Below are positions 8,962-17,074 of a stretch of 64,000 bases of DNA, one piece after another. The stretch lies in the NCBI GenBank assembly GCA_046294735.1, contig JBKBKB010000001.1, positions 248,001-312,000 on the forward strand. Reading direction: 5' to 3'. A model generated the notes under the pieces. It was not told where the DNA came from. It did no database searches and saw only the letters and a list, made by a program, of their open reading frames with translations. The translations under genes and the position numbers were made by a program. The number at the start of each line of letters is the position of its first letter. The stretch's first letter is position 1. This DNA is from 34-65-8 sp046294735 (GTDB lineage Bacteria > Pseudomonadota > Alphaproteobacteria > Sphingomonadales > Sphingomonadaceae).

Positions 8962-8999
8962 CCAGGCAGATAATTGCAACTGAAACCATTGCCGCCTGG
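8962..8999 (+). other. Potential stem-loop in the leader of the PLP-enzyme gene
   Basis: CCAGGC (8962-8967) pairs with GCCTGG (8994-8999), and GCAA/TTGC forms a short nested stem inside. No T-run follows, so a simple intrinsic terminator is unlikely. It lies between the transporter gene and the pseudoknot that precedes the cystathionine gamma-synthase-family gene. Confidence 0.4.
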
Positions 9000-9050
9000 C
9001 AGAGAAGCGTTCCTGCGGAGGTTAGGGGCGGGCGCTGCGGGGTGACCTGT

Positions 9051-9087
9051 CAGCTCCCGCCTTCCTGGGAGCGCTGCCAGAGGAAGG
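9051..9087 (+). promoter_or_regulatory. Potential H-type pseudoknot covering the ribosome binding site (riboswitch candidate)
   Basis: Stem 1 is GCTCCC (9053-9058) with GGGAGC (9067-9072). Seven of the eight loop bases, CCTTCCT (9060-9066), are perfectly complementary to AGGAAGG (9081-9087), the Shine-Dalgarno of the gene starting at 9096. The connecting loops are 1 nt and 8 nt, a standard geometry for an H-type pseudoknot. Folding would hide the ribosome binding site. SAM-sensing riboswitches of this shape control methionine-pathway genes, which fits the downstream gene, but no known class consensus is recognised with confidence. Confidence 0.5.
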
Positions 9088-9095
9088 TCTTTCCC

Positions 9096-10415
9096 ATGCC
9101 TGACGCCACTGACGCCGTCGAAACCCCCACCCCGCGCCGCAAGCCCAAGGCGCCAGTCACAACCATCGGCGGCCGCACGATGAAGCCGTCCACACTGATG
9201 ATGGGCTACGGCTACGATCCCATGCTGTCGGAAGGCTCGCTCAAGGCGCCGATCTTCCTCACCAGCACTTTCGCGTTCGAGAGCGCGGCAGCGGGCAAGC
9301 GCCATTTCGAAGGCATTACCGGCCAGCGCCCCGGCGGCGCCGAGGGGCTGGTGTACTCGCGCTTCAACGGCCCGAACCAGGAAATTCTCGAGGACCGGCT
9401 CGCTATCTGGGACGGCGCGGAAGACGCGCTGTGCTTTTCCAGCGGGATGACCGCGATCTGCATTCTGATGCTGGCCTATTGCTCGGCTGGCGACGTAATC
9501 GTCCACTCCGGCCCGCTCTATGCGGCCAGCGAAGGTTTTGTCGCCAAGGTGCTAAGCCGGTTCGGCGTAACTTATGTCGATTTCCCGGCCGGGGCCACCC
9601 GCGCTGAGCTGGACGCGGTGATGGAACAAGCCAAGGCCAAGGCTGCGTCCAGCGGCGGCAAGGTGGCAATGATTTATCTCGAAAGCCCCGGCAACCCGAC
9701 CAACGCCTTGGTCGATGTCGAGGCGGTGCGCGATGCGCGCGATGCCGCGCTCGATCCCGCAGTCACCCCGATCGCGATCGACAACACCTTCCTCGGCCCC
9801 ATATGGCAGCGCCCGATCGACAACGGCGCGGACATCGTCTGTTACTCGCTGACCAAGTACGTCGGCGGCCATTCCGATCTGGTCGCGGGCAGCGTTTCGG
9901 GTGCAAAGCGGTGGATGAATCCGGTCCGCGCCCTGCGCAACACCATGGGCGGGATCGCCGATCCCAACACCGCGTGGATGCTGCTGCGCAGCCTCGAAAC
10001 GGTCGAACTGCGGATGGAACGGGCCGGTCGCAACGCCGAAGCCGTGTGCGCTTTCCTCAAGCAACACCCCAAAGTTGAAGGCCTCGGCTATCTCGGCATG
10101 ATCGAGGATCCGCGCCAGCAGGACATCTACCACCGCCATTGCACCGGCGCGGGCTCGACCTTCTCGGTGTTCATCAAGGGCGGCGAGGCCGAGTGCTTCC
10201 GCTTCCTCGACAGCCTCAAGGTTGCCAAGCTGGCGGTCAGCTTGGGCGGAACCGAAACTCTGGCGAGCCATCCAGCGAGCATGACACACCTTTCCGTTCC
10301 TCCTGCCCGCAAGGCTGCGCTCGGCATTGCCGACAACCTGGTCCGCATCTCGGTTGGCATCGAAGACCCGGACGACCTGATCGCCGATTTCGAACAGGCG
10401 CTGGCAGCGGTCTGA
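9096..10415 (+). CDS. Cystathionine gamma-synthase family PLP-dependent enzyme
   Basis: A 439-residue fold-type I PLP enzyme of the Cys/Met metabolism family (relatives: cystathionine gamma-synthase, O-succinylhomoserine sulfhydrylase, methionine gamma-lyase). The PLP lysine is Lys254 in SLTKYVGGHSD and the pyridine-binding Asp is Asp229 in AIDNTF. YSRFNGPN and CFSSGMTA match the phosphate- and substrate-binding loops. A charged Pro-rich N-terminal extension of about 40 residues precedes the fold. The ATG at 9096 follows AGGAAGG by eight bases. The exact reaction cannot be assigned from sequence. An ATP-grasp gene begins four bases after the stop, so an operon is likely. Confidence 0.9.
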   Translation: MPDATDAVETPTPRRKPKAPVTTIGGRTMKPSTLMMGYGYDPMLSEGSLKAPIFLTSTFAFESAAAGKRHFEGITGQRPGGAEGLVYSRFNGPNQEILEDRLAIWDGAEDALCFSSGMTAICILMLAYCSAGDVIVHSGPLYAASEGFVAKVLSRFGVTYVDFPAGATRAELDAVMEQAKAKAASSGGKVAMIYLESPGNPTNALVDVEAVRDARDAALDPAVTPIAIDNTFLGPIWQRPIDNGADIVCYSLTKYVGGHSDLVAGSVSGAKRWMNPVRALRNTMGGIADPNTAWMLLRSLETVELRMERAGRNAEAVCAFLKQHPKVEGLGYLGMIEDPRQQDIYHRHCTGAGSTFSVFIKGGEAECFRFLDSLKVAKLAVSLGGTETLASHPASMTHLSVPPARKAALGIADNLVRISVGIEDPDDLIADFEQALAAV

Positions 10416-10419
10416 GGCC

Positions 10420-11304
10420 ATGACGCGGATCGGCTTTCTCGCTTGCCCGGGCACCTTGCCGGGATCGCCGATCCGCCGGGCCGATGCCCATGAACACGAT
10501 AATCAGGTGGCAGCGCTGCGTACTGGCTTTGACCCGGCCGGCCTTGAACTGGTCGAACTGGACTGGCGCGCGCCGCTGGAAGCCTTCGCAGGCCTGCCGC
10601 TGGTCCTGCTCGGAACGGTGTGGGACTATCAGGACCACGAGCAGGCCTTCCTCGACCGCCTGGAGGAGCTGGCAGCGCTCGGGATAACGGTGTGCAACCC
10701 GGCCGCGATGGTCCGCTGGAACATCGACAAGGGTTATCTGCGCGATCTGGCGCAGGCGGGCGCGCCCGCCATCCCGACGCTGTGGCCGGACGATCCGACC
10801 GGGGCCGACATTGCCGCCGCGTTCGAGCGCTTCGGCTGCGATGATCTGGTGATCAAGCGCCGGGTCGGCGCCGGTGCAGAAGGGCAGCTGCGCTTCACCC
10901 GGGAAACCGCCCCGCCCCTGGATTGGCGCTATGGCCACCGGGCCATGGTCCAGCCGTTCCTGCCGGAGATCGTCGCAGACGGGGAAACCAGTTTCCTGTT
11001 CATTGACGGGCAGTTCAGCCACGCGGTGCGCAAGACTGCCGCGCCGGGCGATTACCGTATCCAGTCGATCTATGGCGGGCAGGAGCAGGCAATCACCCCG
11101 CCCGCCGGAGAGATCACCGCCGCGCAGGCCGTAGTCAAAGCCATCCCCGGCGAGACGCCCCTCTACGCCCGGGTCGACATGATCCGGCAAGGGGGCGCGC
11201 TGGCTGTGATGGAGGTCGAGCTGATCGAACCGTACCTCTATCCCCGGCAGGGTCCACGCCTCGGGGAAATGCTGGCGCAGGCGGTGCTCAAGCGACTAGG
11301 CTGA
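10420..11304 (+). CDS. ATP-grasp domain ligase, DcsG/RimK-like
   Basis: A 294-residue putative ligase that would join a carboxylate to an amine or similar group using ATP. The pattern GTVWDYQDH, CNPAAMVRWNIDKGYL and APAIPTLW is like that of the ATP-grasp group containing the D-cycloserine ring-closing ligase DcsG. LVIKRRVGAGAEG resembles the ATP-grasp nucleotide loop, and MEVELIEPYLY near the C-terminus carries the acidic Mg-binding residues. The gene starts four bases after the PLP-enzyme stop, so the two are almost certainly co-transcribed and may act in one pathway. The substrate is unknown. Confidence 0.78.
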   Translation: MTRIGFLACPGTLPGSPIRRADAHEHDNQVAALRTGFDPAGLELVELDWRAPLEAFAGLPLVLLGTVWDYQDHEQAFLDRLEELAALGITVCNPAAMVRWNIDKGYLRDLAQAGAPAIPTLWPDDPTGADIAAAFERFGCDDLVIKRRVGAGAEGQLRFTRETAPPLDWRYGHRAMVQPFLPEIVADGETSFLFIDGQFSHAVRKTAAPGDYRIQSIYGGQEQAITPPAGEITAAQAVVKAIPGETPLYARVDMIRQGGALAVMEVELIEPYLYPRQGPRLGEMLAQAVLKRLG

Positions 11305-11328
11305 TCCCGCAATCAAGGGGGAAGAACC

Positions 11329-12123
11329 ATGAGCGACAACCGCCAGCCCGTGTTCCTGGTCATCGGCGCGGGAGGCGGCATCGGCGGGCACTGCGCCATG
11401 CGGTTTGCAGTGGGCGGATATCACGCAGTCTGCGTGCGGCGATCGGACGAAGATGCTTTGCGCCAGTTGGTTGGCAGGATCGAGGGAGCAGGCGGCACCG
11501 CGACGGGATCTCTGCTTAATGCCGCAGACGATGGGTCAATCGAGGAACTGGTCGAACGGACCGAACGCGACATCGGCCCGATCCACACCGCGCTGTACAA
11601 CCTCGGCGCCCAGATCGGGAACCGCAGCCTCGACAATACGCCGCACCGCATTTTCGAACTCGGTTGGCGGCTGGCAACATTTGGCCTGTTCCGCCTTGCC
11701 CATGTTCTGTTGCCCGCCATGGTTGCGCGCGGGAATGGAACCCTGTTGGTCACCTCCGCCACCGCTGCAGTGCGGGGCAATGCCGGCCAGCACAGCCATG
11801 CCGCAGCAATGGGCGGTCGGCGGATGCTGTGCCAGACTCTGAACGGCGAATTCGCGCCACAGGGAATCCACGTCGCCCACGTGGTGATCGACGGTCCGGT
11901 CGATGCGCCCGACACGCTTGGCAAGATGCTGGGCGACAGATTCGAGGCGTTCAAGGCTGGCAAGGGCGATGATGGCGTGATCTGCCCGGCTGCGTTGGCG
12001 GAAACCTATTGGCACCTGGCCAACCAGCCGAAGAACTGCTGGACGCACGAACTTGATGTGCGCCCGCACCGAGAAGTGCCGTGGTGGAATGACAACCCGG
12101 CGCCGGATATCGGCGGGCGGTAA
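11329..12123 (+). CDS. SDR-family protein lacking the canonical Tyr-Lys pair
   Basis: A 264-residue short-chain dehydrogenase/reductase-like protein. The Rossmann motif GAGGGIG is at 13-19, NLGAQIG resembles the NAG motif, and the active-site Ser aligns with Ser143. At the YxxxK position the sequence reads H157-A-A-A-M161, so both the catalytic Tyr and Lys are replaced. GIHVAHVVIDGP near residues 179-190 is typical of a family often annotated simply as SDR oxidoreductase. It may have atypical chemistry or only bind nucleotide. It follows the ATP-grasp gene by 24 bp on the same strand and ends 3 bp from the convergent J-domain gene. Confidence 0.82.
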   Translation: MSDNRQPVFLVIGAGGGIGGHCAMRFAVGGYHAVCVRRSDEDALRQLVGRIEGAGGTATGSLLNAADDGSIEELVERTERDIGPIHTALYNLGAQIGNRSLDNTPHRIFELGWRLATFGLFRLAHVLLPAMVARGNGTLLVTSATAAVRGNAGQHSHAAAMGGRRMLCQTLNGEFAPQGIHVAHVVIDGPVDAPDTLGKMLGDRFEAFKAGKGDDGVICPAALAETYWHLANQPKNCWTHELDVRPHREVPWWNDNPAPDIGGR

Positions 12124-12126
12124 GGC

Positions 12127-12660
12127 CTAGCCGCGCCACTCCCGCCGCTCCTCGGCGGCGCGCAGGACTTCGTAGGCGACCTGGATGGCGTGAAACTGCT
12201 TGGCCGCCTCGGCGTCGCCCGGCTTCACGTCCGGATGAACCAGCTTGGCCATATCGCGCCAGGCCTTCTTAATCGTGGGGAAATCAGCGTCCGCTTCGAG
12301 ACCCAGTAGTTCAAGCGCGCGCATTTCGTCGGCGCTGCGGCTGCCATCACCACTGCCTGCCCAACTGTAATGCGCCGCCTCGGCATAGCCAGCGTTGTCA
12401 CGCTGCTCAGCCCGGGCACGTTCCTGCCGCTCGGCTTCCTCCAGGCCTTCGAAATAGTCCCACCTGGAGTTGTACTCGGCCGCATGGCGCTGGCAGAAAT
12501 ACCACCGCTCGCGGCTATTGGGGGCCTTGGGCGCCGGGCAATCGCCGCGCTCATCGCACCCTTGCCGGTCACATTGGCGCACCGTGACTGCATCACGTGA
12601 CGAACCGTACCCGCGCCAGCGTGGGAAACCCCAGTCATTGGAGCGGCTACCACGCGCCAT
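12127..12660 (-). CDS. J-domain protein (DnaJ-like, C-terminal J domain)
   Basis: A 177-residue protein with a J domain at its C-terminal end (LELLGLEAD to the terminus, including LVHPDVKPGD with the HPD tripeptide). J domains stimulate DnaK-type chaperones. The N-terminal part carries four cysteines (RQCDRQGC, DCPAPK and WYFCQRHAAEY), which may bind zinc; a coiled, charged linker follows. No Gly/Phe region or substrate-binding domain of classical DnaJ is present. I chose the start at 12660 because relatives begin with a MARxSRSNDWGFPRW-like sequence; a start 27 bp upstream is possible. Confidence 0.85.
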   Translation of the reverse strand: MARGSRSNDWGFPRWRGYGSSRDAVTVRQCDRQGCDERGDCPAPKAPNSRERWYFCQRHAAEYNSRWDYFEGLEEAERQERARAEQRDNAGYAEAAHYSWAGSGDGSRSADEMRALELLGLEADADFPTIKKAWRDMAKLVHPDVKPGDAEAAKQFHAIQVAYEVLRAAEERREWRG

Positions 12661-12842
12661 CAGCGCGGCACCTTTGCAGACGGGCAAGTTGTTGAACGGG
12701 CAATCATGGCGGTCAGCCTAGAGAATATTGTCGACCGGCAATAGGTGTGGGAACCAGTTTCGACTTGAAATGTTGCGGTGCAATAGGATTTTTACCAGGC
12801 GCAAGCTATGCGCCCTCTTTCCAACCGGAGCAACGGCTGATC

Positions 12843-12986
12843 ATGAGCAAGCAACTGACCGTTTCGGCAACTCTTTCGGTTCTCGCCATGGCGCTGCTGG
12901 CGATGGCCCAAGGCCCGCTCAGCGGCCCGGCCAGCCACTCAACGGCTGCAACAGCGCCGGTCATGTTCGTGGCAGCAGCACACTGA
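12843..12986 (+). CDS. Putative 47-residue secreted or membrane peptide
   Basis: A small open frame beginning MSKQLTVSATLSVLAMALLAMA, which looks like a signal peptide or a single membrane helix, followed by a short Ala/Ser-rich tail. GGAG lies about 12 bp upstream of the ATG, a weak ribosome binding site. A strong terminator follows two bases after the stop, which supports a transcribed unit. Function unknown. Confidence 0.4.
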   Translation: MSKQLTVSATLSVLAMALLAMAQGPLSGPASHSTAATAPVMFVAAAH

Positions 12987-12988
12987 CG

Positions 12989-13019
12989 GCAGGCCCTTCC
13001 CGTTGCGGAAAGGGCCTGC
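12989..13019. terminator. Inverted repeat, probable bidirectional terminator
   Basis: GCAGGCCCTT and AAGGGCCTGC pair, with a further CC/GG inside and a short loop. It lies between the small plus-strand frame and the 3' end of pal on minus. There is no long T-run on either side. Confidence 0.65.
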
Positions 13020-13029
13020 AATTCCAGGG

Positions 13030-13542
13030 TTAGTTGACGACCACGCTCACCGCGCGGCGGTTTTGCGCCCATGAGCGCTCGTCCGAACCAATGGCAACCG
13101 GCCGTTCCTTGCCGTAGCTGACCGTGCGGACACGGTTAGCATCAACGCCCAGGCTAACCAGGTAGTTCTTGGCTGCGTTGGCGCGCCGTTCACCCAGTGC
13201 GAGGTTGTATTCGCGCGTACCGCGCTCGTCGGCATGGCCTTCAATGGTGATGCTGATCGACGGATAGCGGGCCAGATACTGCGCCTGCGTCTGCAGTGCG
13301 GCGGCATCAGCGCTGTCGATATTGAACCGGTCGGTGTCAAAATAGATCACATTCTGGCCGTTAACGCCCTGTTCGAAATGAGCCTGGCTACCGACCGCAG
13401 GACCTTGGGTCATACCGCCACCAGTAGCCCCACCAGTGCTGGGAGTCGGGTCAGGTGGCAATACATCCGGAGCAGTGGTCTTGCAGGCCGACAGCGCGAA
13501 CGCGCCCGCCATGACGGTAAGTGAAGCGAAGGTCCTGTTCAT
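13030..13542 (-). CDS. pal: Peptidoglycan-associated lipoprotein
   Basis: Pal is an outer-membrane lipoprotein that binds peptidoglycan and works with TolB in envelope constriction at division. The 170-residue protein has a lipobox LSAC (Cys20) and a Pro/Gly/Thr-rich linker. The C-terminal OmpA-like domain includes EGHADERGTREYNLALGERR and TVSYGKERP. Length and order are normal. It is the last gene of the ybgC-tolQRAB-pal cluster. The cpoB (ybgF) gene that often follows is absent; convergent genes lie next. Confidence 0.96.
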   Translation of the reverse strand: MNRTFASLTVMAGAFALSACKTTAPDVLPPDPTPSTGGATGGGMTQGPAVGSQAHFEQGVNGQNVIYFDTDRFNIDSADAAALQTQAQYLARYPSISITIEGHADERGTREYNLALGERRANAAKNYLVSLGVDANRVRTVSYGKERPVAIGSDERSWAQNRRAVSVVVN

Positions 13543-13606
13543 TTTCGTTACTCCTTACGCGGCTTTCGTTGTTACGGTTCCCCAACCAATCTCTCAAGAA
13601 GTGCAT

Positions 13607-14998
13607 TTACGGCAGAATTGGTCCCCAGGCGGGATCCGATCCATCGACCGGCGTTTGCAGACGCCGCTCGTTCTCGCCGGTCAAGTCGACCTGCCACAGG
13701 CCGGTGCGGCCTGTCCCGCGCTCGGTGCGGAAGAACTGGATGATGCGGCCGTTGGGGGCCCAGGTCGGCGCCTCGTCCTGCCATCCGCGAGTCAGGCGGC
13801 GGAAACCGCCCCCTTGCGGGTTCATAACCGCGATGTTGAAGTCACCGGCAATGTGAGTGAAGGCGATCTGGTCGCCGCGCGGGCTCCATTCCGGCGTTGC
13901 CGCGCGCCCGCCCATGAAGCTGATCCGGCGCTGGTTTGATCCGTCTGCATCCATCACATAGATCTGCTGGCTGCCCGAGCGGTCGCTTTCGAACACGATC
14001 TTGCTGCCGTCGGGCGAGTATGACCCACCAATATCGATGCCGGGCGTATTGGTTAGCCGCACGCTCGGGCCGCCCTCAGCGGAGACGCGGTAGATGTCGG
14101 TATTGCCAGCCACCGCCATCGAATAAAGCACCCACTTGCCATCCGGGCTCCAGCGCGGGGCGAAAGTCGGGTTGGTGCTCTGCGTCACCAGCGTCTGCCG
14201 CCCGGTGCCGATGTCATAAACATAGATGCGCGGGTTACCATCAACATAGCTGAGGTACATCAGCTTGCGGTAATCGGGCGAATAGCGCGGGGTCAGCGCG
14301 GTCGCCCGTCCGGTGGTGATGAAGCGGTGGTTGGCCCCATCGCTGTCCATGATCGCGAGCCGCTTGACCCGCGCGTCCTTGGGCCCGGTTTCGGCAATAT
14401 AGGCGATCCGGCTGTCAAAGAACGGGCTCTCCCCGGTCAGGCGGCCATAGACCATGTCGGCGCACTTGTGCCCGGCCCGACGCCAGTCGCCCGGCTCGAC
14501 GATCCAGCCGCCGCGCACCAGCTCGCTCTGGAGCGCCATGTCATAGAGGTAGCACCCGACCACCAATTTGCCGTCGCTGCGCGCACGGACATAGCCGTGA
14601 ACCAGCATTTCCGCGCCGCGGTTGGACCATGTGGCCCATTGCGGCGCGGTGATCTGGCCGAAGGTCGGCTGTGGCAGGCTGTCCGGCCCGGCAGGCTTGA
14701 ACAAGCCATTGTTCTTCAGGTTGTTAAATACGATCCGACCTAACTCACGCCCAAGCGCTCCGGTGCCACTGGCATTGGCGGGCGTCGGCCGGTCCGCGTC
14801 GGTCGCAAAGCCGGGAATGGCGATGCCGAGATCGTCGAGGCGGCCCTCATAGGAAACGGAGCCAGTCAAACCGCCTTCGTCATCATCCGCTTCAGCAACC
14901 GATTCGACCGGGCTGGGAACCGGAACCGGCGCACCGAGATCCTGCGCAAGCGACGGAGTCGCAAAGGCAAAGACAGTGAGCAGGAGCAGTTTTTTCAT
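13607..14998 (-). CDS. tolB: Tol-Pal system periplasmic protein TolB
   Basis: TolB is a periplasmic beta-propeller that links Pal to TolA. The 463-residue protein has a signal peptide (MKKLLLLTVF to SLAQ), an N-terminal alpha/beta domain and a C-terminal propeller with repeated W/YSPDGxxxxF-type strands (YSPDYRKLMYLS, WSPDGKWVLYS, YSPDGSKIVFES, WSPRGDQIAFT). The ATG at 14998 overlaps the tolA stop as ATGA. A possible start 45 bp upstream would lie within tolA and would displace the signal peptide from the N-terminus. Confidence 0.96.
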   Translation of the reverse strand: MKKLLLLTVFAFATPSLAQDLGAPVPVPSPVESVAEADDDEGGLTGSVSYEGRLDDLGIAIPGFATDADRPTPANASGTGALGRELGRIVFNNLKNNGLFKPAGPDSLPQPTFGQITAPQWATWSNRGAEMLVHGYVRARSDGKLVVGCYLYDMALQSELVRGGWIVEPGDWRRAGHKCADMVYGRLTGESPFFDSRIAYIAETGPKDARVKRLAIMDSDGANHRFITTGRATALTPRYSPDYRKLMYLSYVDGNPRIYVYDIGTGRQTLVTQSTNPTFAPRWSPDGKWVLYSMAVAGNTDIYRVSAEGGPSVRLTNTPGIDIGGSYSPDGSKIVFESDRSGSQQIYVMDADGSNQRRISFMGGRAATPEWSPRGDQIAFTHIAGDFNIAVMNPQGGGFRRLTRGWQDEAPTWAPNGRIIQFFRTERGTGRTGLWQVDLTGENERRLQTPVDGSDPAWGPILP

Positions 14999-15918
14999 TG
15001 CGAGAGTTTCCAGTCGAAGCTGAAGCCGGAGACATTCCTCCAAGCTTCGTAATATTGCGGGGGTAAGTCAAACGGGGCGGCCAGTTGCACCGCCCGAATG
15101 GCCTGTTCAGCATGGCGGCTTGCCTGCGCGCGGTTGGTATCGTTGACACCTGTCTGGCGGACCACGCTCGGGCGCCCCGCGAGCGAACCGTCCTCGTTCA
15201 GCCGGAAGCGCAGCACGGTCACAATCTGGTCCACTTCCGGCCCGTTCGGCGGTTGCCAGTGCGGCTTGATTTTGCGCGCGATGCCATCGACCAGCGAGGC
15301 ACGCGCACTCGCCCCGATCTGCCCAGCAGGAACCCGCGTCTCACTGGTCGTCGTGCTGCTACCTGCACCGGGCAGGAAATCGCTACCGATCCGGCTACCT
15401 CCGCTGCGGGTTGGCGTGGCGTTCGGGCGCGGAGCGGCGGTTGCTGTAGCTGTGGGCCGCGGTGGTGTTGTAGCGGACGGCCGCGGTGCAGGTGCAGCAG
15501 TGGCTGTTGGGCGCGGGGCCGGTGCGCGGGTTGCGACCGGCGGAGGTATTGGGCGGGGGCTGGCCGTTGCCCGGGGCGTAGGCGTGGTCGGCCGCGCGGT
15601 CGGTGTCGGGCGCGGTGCAGGTGCAGTGGTCTGAACCGGGCGCGGTGCCGGAATCGGCTCAGGTGTAGCAACGGGAATTGGCGGCGCAGGTTCCTCCGCC
15701 AGCGTCGGAGCAATCGAAGCGCGGCTCTCGGCCACCGGCTCGGGTGATTGCGCGGTCAGCCCCACCTCGCTGGTCAGGCTGACCGTCATCCGTTCCGGCA
15801 GCGGCGGCGGGTCGCGCGGGGCGGGTTGCAGCAGCAGGACAGCAACCAGCGCGGCATGAAGCGCCACGGCCACGCCAAGGCCAAGCTTCTCCTCTTGCTG
15901 CAGGGTTGCGGTCGCCAT
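14995..15918 (-). CDS. tolA: TolA-like energy-transducing protein with Pro/Ala/Thr-rich spacer
   Basis: A 307-residue protein with one N-terminal membrane helix (LGVAVALHAALVAVLLLQ) and a long periplasmic spacer of PxPxPxARP-type low-complexity sequence (about residues 60-190). A C-terminal TolA/TonB-like domain follows (HWQPPNGPEVDQIVTVLRF, ending FSFDWKLS). It couples TolQR proton-motive energy to TolB-Pal. The spacer is proline-rich rather than the alanine/lysine-rich helix of enterobacterial TolA, as is common in alphaproteobacteria. Its position between tolR and tolB makes TolA the best assignment. Confidence 0.9.
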   Translation of the reverse strand: MATATLQQEEKLGLGVAVALHAALVAVLLLQPAPRDPPPLPERMTVSLTSEVGLTAQSPEPVAESRASIAPTLAEEPAPPIPVATPEPIPAPRPVQTTAPAPRPTPTARPTTPTPRATASPRPIPPPVATRAPAPRPTATAAPAPRPSATTPPRPTATATAAPRPNATPTRSGGSRIGSDFLPGAGSSTTTSETRVPAGQIGASARASLVDGIARKIKPHWQPPNGPEVDQIVTVLRFRLNEDGSLAGRPSVVRQTGVNDTNRAQASRHAEQAIRAVQLAAPFDLPPQYYEAWRNVSGFSFDWKLSQ

Positions 15919-15930
15919 GATTCTCTCGGG

Positions 15931-16371
<441 letters not shown>

Positions 16372-16372
16372 A

Positions 16373-17074
16373 TTACATCCGCTCCAGTTCGCGGCTCAGG
16401 CTGGCATGGAAGCGGTCGGCAAAGCGCTGGAGCCGGGCCTGGAGCGCATCGACATCGTGACTGAAGCGGTTGTAGGCAATGACCGCCGGGATAGCCGCGA
16501 ACAGCCCGATTGCGGTCGCGAACAGCGCTTCGGAAATACCGGGAGCGACAACTGCAAGCGAGGAGCTTTCCTGCGCACCGATTTGGAAGAAGCTGTTCAT
16601 GATCCCCCAGACCGTGCCGAACAGGCCCACGAACGGGGCAACGGAGCCGGTAGTAGCGAGGAAGGTGAGCCGCCCGGCCAGTTCGTCCGCTTCCTGCGCA
16701 ACCTGGCTTTCCATCGCCAGCCCCATCCGCTGGCGCAGCCCGTCGCGGTCCTTGACCCCGCCCTTGGTCGACTTGCGCCATTCGGCCATGCCGGCGCTGG
16801 CAATGCGGGCGGAGGGGATGTCCTTGCGGGCACGGTTCTTCATGAAGGCGTCGAAATCGTCGGTTTCCCAGAAGTCGGCCTCGAACTCGTCGGCCCGCTT
16901 GCGTACTTTGCCCATCCGCAGGCTGAAGGCGACAATGATCATCCAGGTCCAGATCGAGGCCAGCACCAACCCGACCATCACCGCCTGAACGATCATATCG
17001 GCGTCGAAAAACAGCTGGACCGGATCGAGCCGGTTATGGGCCGCAGCGGGGGCAAGGACAGCAAGCACGCTCAT
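16373..17074 (-). CDS. tolQ: TolQ proton-channel subunit (MotA/TolQ/ExbB family)
   Basis: A 233-residue inner-membrane protein with three membrane helices: one near the N-terminus (DADMIVQAVMVGLVLASIW) and a pair including LATTGSVAPFVGLFGTVWGIM and FATAIGLFAAIPAVIAYNRF. These are the hallmarks of TolQ. With TolR it drives TolA. The ATG at 17074 overlaps the ybgC stop (ATGA), which argues for translational coupling and against longer starts inside ybgC. Confidence 0.96.
   Translation of the reverse strand: MSVLAVLAPAAAHNRLDPVQLFFDADMIVQAVMVGLVLASIWTWMIIVAFSLRMGKVRKRADEFEADFWETDDFDAFMKNRARKDIPSARIASAGMAEWRKSTKGGVKDRDGLRQRMGLAMESQVAQEADELAGRLTFLATTGSVAPFVGLFGTVWGIMNSFFQIGAQESSSLAVVAPGISEALFATAIGLFAAIPAVIAYNRFSHDVDALQARLQRFADRFHASLSRELERM

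Noticed and set aside
8939..9095. SAM-II or SAH riboswitch of a known class in this leader
   Set aside because: The conserved cores I know for those classes are not visible; only the general pseudoknot shape is shared, so it is reported as unclassified.
15400..15720. Repetitive sequence in the middle of tolA, possibly a tandem repeat or CRISPR-like array
   Set aside because: Irregular codon-level Pro/Ala/Thr repeats inside an intact reading frame; no constant repeat with unique spacers.
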